Source: JANXQG01 sp037147235
GTDB taxonomy: Bacteria; Planctomycetota; Planctomycetia; Pirellulales; Thermoguttaceae
Assembly: GCA_037147235.1 (NCBI GenBank)
Contig: JBAWVO010000060.1
Span: 1-26,206, forward strand
Reading direction: 5' to 3'
DNA length: 26,206 nucleotides
Within the stretch, counting starts at the first letter, position 1, and every line of letters begins with the position of its first letter. The notes under the pieces are model-generated. The model was not told the DNA's origin, did no database searches, and saw only the letters and a program-made list of their open reading frames with translations. The position numbers and the translations under genes are program-made. Positions 21,580 to 26,206 of the stretch are shown in pieces.

Positions 21580-22911
21580 TTACTGCTCGCGTTCACCCAT
21601 CGTTACACCAAACTGCTTCATCACAATCCCGAACACGTCCGTATCCGACACCGTCGGGCCATCGGGTAGGATCGGCTTCGAGGCGAGAAGCACGGTGTGC
21701 TGCGTGGGATCGACCGCAGGAGCTCCATGCGAACCACGGACCAGCGTGGCGTCCAGCGGGATGCTCCGCGTGGCCATGTCAACGTGCAGCTCGACGGGAT
21801 CATAGCCCGGTTTGCGATGGATATCGACGGTTCGAGCAAAGCCGGGTGCCTTTTCATCAGCAAGCCAATAGTAATAGGCCTGCCAACTGTTGGGCGCGGA
21901 AACGAGAATCAACTCGCCGCTACGGGGATGGTCCAGCCCATAACGGCCTCGCTGAGTGCCCATGAGCACCTCGGCGATGCCGGGCTGGTTGCGGAAGATT
22001 CCAGCGGCCAACTCGATAGTCCGCGGGTCACTATCAGCCACGAAGACATGGGAGAACTGGTGATCGGCCAAGGCCCAGGCACGGCTGGCGGCCAGGTCGA
22101 GATACTCGCCGTCGGCCTGCTCTCGGACGCTCAGCAACCCAGCCTCGCGGAGCACGCGATTGGGGTAAGCGACGTGATCGACCGGCGTGATGGCATACTC
22201 GCCGGCGACGAGCCAAAGCAAATCGTCGCCGTAATTCTCTTGCATGGCCGCGTGGAGCCGGCCCAATTCGGCGTCCAACTCGCCGAGTGCGGCCACGGCG
22301 GCAGGGCTGTCAGGGCCAAGCTTCTGGGCGGCGTAGTCAAGGTGCGGCAGGTAGATCCAGAAGAAATCGGGGTTCCATCGACGTGCCGCAATCGCAGCCG
22401 ATTGGGCGATCCACGCCGTTGAGCGGATGTTCGCCAGCGGCCCCCAAAAATGCTTCAGGGGGAAGTGGCCCAGTTCATCGCGCAACTCGCCGTAAAGTTC
22501 CGCTGGCCGCGTATAGCACCAAAGCGACTCCGTACCATCGGGATTATGGACCGGCTTGGGCGTGCAGAGGTATTCGGCCTCCGCCCCAAAACCGTGCATG
22601 GCAAACCACACCGCCGAAGTCAGGTCTGCGTGCGAAAGAATATCCCAAATCTGCGGCCGCTCGATGCAGTCGTTCGGCGACGTCCACATCTCGATCTGCT
22701 GCTTCTCTCGCCAATAAAGCCCATTACCCACCACGCCATGGGCAGACGGCAGTCGGCCCGTGGTCATGTTGGCCTGCACCGGACAGGTCACGCAGGGGAA
22801 GCTCGGCACAAGGTTGACGATCTGGCCCGCCGCAGTCATCTCGCGAAGCTGAGGCATGACGGCGACGTCTTTTTCACGCAGGCCAGGGATGGTGAGGAGA
22901 ATGATGGGCAT
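21580..22911 (-). CDS. Type I phosphodiesterase/nucleotide pyrophosphatase (alkaline-phosphatase superfamily)
   Basis: This metal-dependent phospho- or phosphodiesterase of 443 residues has the nucleophile region FPCVTCPVQANMTTG (Thr42), then GVVGNGLYWR, YLPHLDYAAQKLGPD, AGEYAITPV, ADHQFSHVFV, HRKPGYDPVEL and VRGSHG near the end. These match a bacterial subfamily I recall next to ebo-type clusters. In that subfamily the first metal-binding Asp-Gly is replaced; here the N-terminal strand reads LLTIPGLREKD. No signal peptide is present, so it is likely cytoplasmic. ATG 22911 is used because the frame upstream starts with TTG 22923 at the edge of a tandem repeat. It is followed closely by the isochorismatase-like gene. 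The natural substrate is unknown. Confidence 0.85.
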   Translation of the reverse strand: MPIILLTIPGLREKDVAVMPQLREMTAAGQIVNLVPSFPCVTCPVQANMTTGRLPSAHGVVGNGLYWREKQQIEMWTSPNDCIERPQIWDILSHADLTSAVWFAMHGFGAEAEYLCTPKPVHNPDGTESLWCYTRPAELYGELRDELGHFPLKHFWGPLANIRSTAWIAQSAAIAARRWNPDFFWIYLPHLDYAAQKLGPDSPAAVAALGELDAELGRLHAAMQENYGDDLLWLVAGEYAITPVDHVAYPNRVLREAGLLSVREQADGEYLDLAASRAWALADHQFSHVFVADSDPRTIELAAGIFRNQPGIAEVLMGTQRGRYGLDHPRSGELILVSAPNSWQAYYYWLADEKAPGFARTVDIHRKPGYDPVELHVDMATRSIPLDATLVRGSHGAPAVDPTQHTVLLASKPILPDGPTVSDTDVFGIVMKQFGVTMGEREQ

Positions 22912-22922
22912 GGCAAGCTTCA

Positions 22923-22983
22923 AATGACGAATGACGAATGACGAATGACGAATGACGAATGACGAATGACGAATGACGAATGA
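22923..22983 (+). repeat. Heptanucleotide tandem repeat (AATGACG)
   Basis: Eight exact copies of AATGACG run from 22923 to 22978, with a partial ninth. They lie 11 bp upstream of the phosphodiesterase ATG on the minus strand, in the 5' leader or promoter. An inverted single unit (CGTCATTC) occurs near 23036. Copy number could vary by slippage and alter expression; this is inference. Confidence 0.95.
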
Positions 22984-23060
22984 AATGCGAAACTTTGGTC
23001 CTTCGTGCTTCCTATTTTGAATTTATTTCGGATTTCGTCATTCGGATTTCGATATTTCCG

Positions 23061-24293
23061 TTAAAACTCTAGTCCTCGTAATCGCGCAATCTCCGCGGCA
23101 TCCTTATCGCCACGGCCGGAGAGACAAACGACGACCACGTCGTCGGCCTTCCGCGAAGCGGCAATCTCCAGGGCACGGCAGAGGGCGTGCGAGCTTTCCA
23201 AGGCGGGCAAAATGCCTTCCAAGCGAGCCAGGGCATCGAAGGCATCTAGGATTTCGTCGTCTCGGGCGAACGTGTACCGCACGCGGCCGGCATCTTTCCA
23301 ATAGCTGTGCTCAGGGCCGGTGCCGGGATAATCCAACCCGGCGGAAACACTATGCACGTCGGAAGTCTGACCGTCGTCGTCCTGCAAGACGTAGCTGAAC
23401 GCCCCATGGAGTACGCCAGGCCGACCGAAGGAGAGCGTGGCGGCGTGATCGCCCGGCCGCTCGGATCGTCCGCCCGCCTCGACGCCGACAAGTTCCACCT
23501 CGGCATCCTCGATAAACGGATAGAACATGCCCGCCGCATTGCTCCCTCCGCCTACGCAAGCCACGATGACATTGGGCAAATGGCCGAGTTGCTCCAGGCT
23601 CTGAATCCGGGTTTCTCGGCCGATGATCGACTGGAAGTCGCGAACAATCTGCGGAAAGGGATGCGGCCCGATGACCGAGCCAACGCAGAAGTGGGTCGAT
23701 TCGACGCTGCTCATCCAGTCGCGAAATGCCTCGTTGACTGCGTCGCGCAAGGTCCGCGAACCGCTGGTCACCGGCCGGACTTCCGCTCCAAGGAGTTTCA
23801 TGCTGAAGACATTGGGCCGTTGGCGGCGGATGTCTTCTTCGCCCATGTAGACGATACATTGCAGGCCGAAGTGGGCACAGGCCGTGGCGGTGGCCACGCC
23901 GTGCTGCCCGGCACCCGTTTCGGCGATGACCCGCTGCTTACCCATGCGAAGCGCGAGCAAGGCTTGGCCGAGCGTGTTGTTGATTTTATGAGACCCGGTA
24001 TGGTTGAGATCTTCGCGTTTCAGATAGATTCTCGCACCACCACAATGCTCTGTCAGCCGGCGCGCGAAGTAGAGCGGCGACGGCCGGCCGACATAGTGCT
24101 TATACAGATCGTTGAGTTCGGCCAGAAAGGCCGGATCGGCCGCAGCCTGGGTGTATTGGACCGTCAGCTCATTCAAGGCGCGCGTGAGCGTTTCGGGAAC
24201 ATAGCGCCCGCCGAACTGGCCGAAGCGTCCAGACGAATCGGGAACGCGCGTGGTAGCAGGCATGGAAGTGGTCTCGTTGGGATGTTGGGTCAT
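23061..24293 (-). CDS. trpB: Tryptophan synthase beta chain
   Basis: The enzyme condenses indole and serine to tryptophan using PLP. The 410-residue chain shows the complete TrpB1 pattern: GRFGQFGGRYVPETL (22-36), LKREDLNHTGSHKINN with PLP-binding Lys103, AETGAGQHGVATA with the catalytic Glu125, ACVGGGSNAAGMF for phosphate binding, and GLDYPGTGPEH. This is the trpA-dependent type, yet no trpA or other trp gene is adjacent: downstream is the phosphodiesterase gene, upstream the DegT gene. ATG 24293 has no visible ribosome site, and ATG 24263 is possible. Confidence 0.96.
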   Translation of the reverse strand: MTQHPNETTSMPATTRVPDSSGRFGQFGGRYVPETLTRALNELTVQYTQAAADPAFLAELNDLYKHYVGRPSPLYFARRLTEHCGGARIYLKREDLNHTGSHKINNTLGQALLALRMGKQRVIAETGAGQHGVATATACAHFGLQCIVYMGEEDIRRQRPNVFSMKLLGAEVRPVTSGSRTLRDAVNEAFRDWMSSVESTHFCVGSVIGPHPFPQIVRDFQSIIGRETRIQSLEQLGHLPNVIVACVGGGSNAAGMFYPFIEDAEVELVGVEAGGRSERPGDHAATLSFGRPGVLHGAFSYVLQDDDGQTSDVHSVSAGLDYPGTGPEHSYWKDAGRVRYTFARDDEILDAFDALARLEGILPALESSHALCRALEIAASRKADDVVVVCLSGRGDKDAAEIARLRGLEF

Positions 24294-24369
24294 TTCAAGA
24301 AACCGGGATGCCGCGTAGCCTTCCGGGCTGCGTACCCTGATTTTGGAAATAACGTCCTCAAAGAACTCA

Positions 24370-24375
24370 ATTATA
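24370..24375 (-). promoter_or_regulatory. Possible -10 box for trpB abutting hairpin copy C
   Basis: The minus strand reads TATAAT directly next to the end of the 111-bp element, about 77 bp from the trpB ATG. At 17 bp upstream the -35 would fall inside the element (CACCAC), a poor match. Confidence 0.3.
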
Positions 24376-24486
24376 GGCTCTCCGCCAAGTTTGTGGTGCG
24401 GGCGTCTCGCCTGCCTGGTTCAACCACAACATCTTGGGCAGGCGAGACGCCCGCACCACAATTATCCGCAAACCCGGCGGAGATCC
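24376..24486 (+). repeat. 111-bp hairpin element, copy C
   Basis: This is the best-preserved copy. The inner stem of 23 bp is perfect (24393-24415 with 24437-24459) around the 21-nt loop. The outer ends are GGCTCTCCGCC and GGCGGAGATCC. It fills most of the gap between the trpB start and the DegT-gene stop, one base from the latter. Confidence 0.93.
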
Positions 24487-24487
24487 C

Positions 24488-25753
24488 TTAATTATTATGC
24501 CCAGCAGGGCTGCGGTCAAGGTTCTCCCCGCTGGTTACCGAACGCCGAGTGAGGAACTTTGGCGGCTGAATTGCGTGGCCGCCGCTACGCGTTGCAAAGA
24601 ACGCGGCAATCCGCTCGACAACGAGCTTCTGCTCCTCGGCCCGCAGTTCCGGGAAGATCGGCAACGCAAGCACTTCTTCCGTCGCTCGCCGCGTTTGAGG
24701 CAGATCGTCGGGCTGATAGCCCAAATAGCGGAAGCATTCCTGCTGGTGCAGGCCCAGCGGATAGTAGATTTCCGTGCCGATGTGGGCTTCCGTCAGTGCC
24801 TCGCGAAGCGGCGTGCGCATGCCTTCGGGTACGCGAATCACGTACTGGTTCCAGACATGCCTCATGCCGGGCTTCGTCTCCGGCAGCACGAGGGTGTGAT
24901 GCAGTCCCGCCTCGGTGAAAAGTTCCGTATAGCGGTCGGCGTTCGTCTGTCGCAGGAAAGTCCAGTGATCCAAGAGTGGGAATTTGACGTTGAGCACGGC
25001 TGCCTGGAACGAATCCAAGCGGCTGTTGATGCCGATGCACGAATGGAAGTACCGCGGACGCATTCCGTGGCCGCGAAGTAATCGCAGGCGATCGGCCAGA
25101 TCATCGGATTGCGTGGTCAACATGCCGCCGTCGCCGGCCCCGCCGAGATTCTTGGTCGGATAGAAACTAAAACAGCCAATCGCACCGATCGAACCGACGC
25201 GGCGGCCTTGGACCTCCGCACCAATTGCCTGGGCGGCGTCTTCCACCAGCGCGATGTTTTGCGGCCGGGCAATCTCGGCCAAGGCCGCAGTGTCGACGGC
25301 CTGTCCGAACAAGTGTACGGGAAGGATGGCCTTTGTGGAGGGAGTAACCAGTGACGCAACATGTTCGGGGTCGATATTGAAGGTTTGCGGATCGATGTCG
25401 GCAAAAACCGGCCGGGCACCAAGCCGCGTGACTGCGCTGGCCGTGGCGAAAAACGTGAAACTCGGCAGAATCACCTCATCGCCGGTGGAAATATCCAAAG
25501 CCATCAAGGCCAAGAGTAGGGCATCGCTGCCGGAGGCACAGCCGATGGCGTGCTTTGCCTGGCAGTAGATGGCAAATTGTTGTTCGAGGTGCGTGACCTC
25601 TGAACCTAGTATGAATCCGCCGCTATCGCAGACCCGGCCGAGCGCGGCAAGCATTTCTGCCCGCAATCCCGTGTGTTGGCGTCCCAAGTCCAAGAGCGGA
25701 ACGCCTTGGATTGCACTATTCTGACTTCCCTGTCCGTTATTGCTGAAGCTCAT
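24488..25753 (-). CDS. DegT/DnrJ/EryC1/StrS-family sugar aminotransferase
   Basis: This PLP enzyme aminates nucleotide-linked keto-sugars for surface polysaccharides. The 421-residue protein has VPLLDLGRQ, GGFILGSEVTHLE, GCASGSDALLLAL, VEDAAQAIGAE with Asp172 and the PLP-binding Lys201 in SFYPTKNLGGAGDGG, then HGMRPRYFH and GINSRLDSFQAAVL. These residues mark a catalytic aminotransferase rather than a regulatory homologue. A tail of about 30 residues after FATRSGG is Arg/Ser/Pro-rich and ends one base from a 111-bp hairpin element, so it may be acquired. ATG 25753 is chosen; the frame extends to TTG 25813. The sugar substrate cannot be told, and no partner dehydratase is in the window. Confidence 0.93.
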   Translation of the reverse strand: MSFSNNGQGSQNSAIQGVPLLDLGRQHTGLRAEMLAALGRVCDSGGFILGSEVTHLEQQFAIYCQAKHAIGCASGSDALLLALMALDISTGDEVILPSFTFFATASAVTRLGARPVFADIDPQTFNIDPEHVASLVTPSTKAILPVHLFGQAVDTAALAEIARPQNIALVEDAAQAIGAEVQGRRVGSIGAIGCFSFYPTKNLGGAGDGGMLTTQSDDLADRLRLLRGHGMRPRYFHSCIGINSRLDSFQAAVLNVKFPLLDHWTFLRQTNADRYTELFTEAGLHHTLVLPETKPGMRHVWNQYVIRVPEGMRTPLREALTEAHIGTEIYYPLGLHQQECFRYLGYQPDDLPQTRRATEEVLALPIFPELRAEEQKLVVERIAAFFATRSGGHAIQPPKFLTRRSVTSGENLDRSPAGHNN

Positions 25754-25834
25754 TGTGACTGCCCCGAAGGAAGAATGACCGGAATCGGCCGTAGTACTTG
25801 GCGTCCTTACCAAGAAAACATGCGGCGCGTGGGA

Positions 25835-25863
25835 AAATTACCCATTCACGCCCTGAGAGTCAA
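25835..25863 (-). promoter_or_regulatory. Candidate promoter of the DegT gene
   Basis: On the minus strand TTGACT (25863-25858) and TAATTT (25840-25835) are 17 bp apart. The leader would be about 75 nt. The -10 is weak. Confidence 0.35.
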
Positions 25864-25895
25864 CGGCAGAATGAGTTATGACCAAAACTTCCATT

Positions 25896-25938
25896 CCCCC
25901 CGCGTCCCGACCGCCGTAGGCGGTCGGGACGCGGGGGG
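25896..25938. repeat. Perfect 20-bp GC-rich hairpin
   Basis: CCCCCCGCGTCCCGACCGCC (25896-25915) pairs exactly with 25919-25938 around GTA. It is very stable, has no T-run after it, and lies upstream of the DegT promoter on the minus strand. It could block read-through from the gene at the window's end. Confidence 0.9.
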
Positions 25939-25947
25939 GTCGATCAC

Positions 25948-26006
25948 GGTCATCCCAAAACCCGTGCTAAAGCACGGGCCGAATACCGGCTGCGCCGGGA
26001 ATGACC
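25948..26006. repeat. Compound palindrome with GGTCAT ends
   Basis: Ends GGTCATCCC (25948-25956) and GGGAATGACC (25997-26006) are inverted with one extra base. Inside are two small hairpins, CCCGTGC-TAAA-GCACGGG (25961-25978) and CCGGC-TGC-GCCGG (25986-25998). The layout resembles interspersed intergenic palindromes I associate with planctomycetes. Confidence 0.8.
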
Positions 26007-26060
26007 ATAAATGGCCATGAAGACACTTGGCCGGCCGAAAGATGTGGGTAACGAAAATTT

Positions 26061-26076
26061 GTAGGGTGCGTGGAGC
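26061..26076. repeat. One end of the GTAGGGTG element
   Basis: GTAGGGTGCGTGGAGC is the exact reverse complement of 6959-6974. The other half is not found before the window ends or the next gene begins. Confidence 0.65.
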
Positions 26077-26132
26077 GGACTGCCCAGCAATGACAGCAGT
26101 TGGCAAGGTTATGATCTAGTCCTACTTTTTCC

Positions 26133-26206
26133 TCACCCCAGTCGCTGAATCTGCTGCACCACTTCGGCCTGCGTCCACTCCCGGTCTGTGGAAAGCACGA
26201 CGTAAC
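26133..26206 (-). CDS. Partial gene, last 23 codons
   Basis: On the minus strand an open frame enters from the window edge and ends with TGA at 26133-26135. Its tail reads YVVLSTDREWTQAEVVQQIQ and then RLG, which has the look of a real protein terminus with an amphipathic helix. Too little is visible to name it. Confidence 0.55.
   Translation of the reverse strand, partial: YVVLSTDREWTQAEVVQQIQRLG

Larger units (their letters stand above)
25754..26132. other. Intergenic region rich in palindromes
   Basis: About 380 bp upstream of the DegT gene hold its candidate promoter (25835-25863), a perfect 20-bp hairpin (25896-25938), a compound palindrome (25948-26006) and one end of the GTAGGGTG element (26061-26076). 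No gene is seen; the open frames here run through the palindromes. Confidence 0.65.

Noticed and set aside
22923..22983. Possible CRISPR-like array
   Set aside because: The units are 7 bp and directly tandem without spacers, and no cas gene is present.
25673..26106. Frames upstream of the DegT gene
   Set aside because: They run through perfect hairpins and the start of the DegT gene, so they are not credible coding sequence.
1..26206. tRNA, rRNA and riboswitch search by eye
   Set aside because: No cloverleaf with a conserved T-loop, no rRNA core sequence and no recognisable riboswitch core was found. A covariance-model scan would be needed to exclude small RNAs.

Overview
The window looks like chromosome from a Planctomycetota bacterium, most likely Pirellulales-like. 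This is inference. The sequence is GC-rich, and housekeeping genes sit alone and outside their usual operons (rpsR, trpB, glgC, rpiB). The proteins resemble planctomycete families: a cysteine-rich protein next to a metal RND pump, an FHA-GAF histidine kinase and a CAP protein. The gaps are packed with palindromic repeats of a kind I associate with planctomycete genomes. There is no rRNA, no tRNA that I can recognise, no CRISPR array, no transposase and no phage gene.

Layout. 78-6852 (+): a metal-efflux block with a Cys-rich exported protein, an RND adaptor carrying metal-binding domains at both ends, and a 1419-residue CusA/CzcA-type RND pump whose start overlaps the adaptor stop by 4 bp. 7074-8333 (+): glgC. 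8345-8620 (-): rpsR. 8709-11798 (-): a three-gene envelope-glycan cluster (GT2, ChbG/YdjC-like deacetylase, GT87). 12405-13484 (+): a 44-residue membrane protein, missed by ordinary ORF-length cut-offs, followed by a GGDEF diguanylate cyclase. 13492-14349 (-): a WaaP/InaA-like small kinase. 14932-17076 (+): fused ADP-forming acyl-CoA synthetase. 17213-19286 (-): response regulator and FHA-GAF-histidine kinase with overlapping ends. 19775-20866 (+): CAP-domain protein and rpiB. 20983-22911 (-): phosphodiesterase and isochorismatase-like hydrolase. 23061-24293 (-): trpB. 24488-25753 (-): DegT/DnrJ aminotransferase. 26133-26206 (-): the last codons of an unidentified gene.

Functional themes. The first block should export a soft metal such as Cu or Ag, or a divalent metal, across the envelope. 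The GT2/deacetylase/GT87 cluster, and perhaps the WaaP-like kinase and the DegT aminotransferase, point to surface glycan or lipid modification. The diguanylate cyclase and the RR/FHA-kinase pair are signalling genes. ACD, GlgC, RpiB and TrpB are central metabolism.

The most notable feature is the repeat landscape. Three near-identical copies of a ~111-bp hairpin element lie in the same orientation. A second palindromic repeat sits between genes at 17.1 kb and also in frame inside the RND pump gene at 5.34 kb. A ~40-bp copy of the 3' end of the acyl-CoA synthetase gene lies beyond the 17.1-kb palindrome and now encodes the C-terminal tail of the convergent histidine kinase. I see no clear new defence or mobile system. 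The best candidates for something undescribed are this repeat-driven remodelling of coding ends, the ~290-residue soluble insert plus extra membrane segments in the RND pump, and the small membrane protein paired with the diguanylate cyclase.
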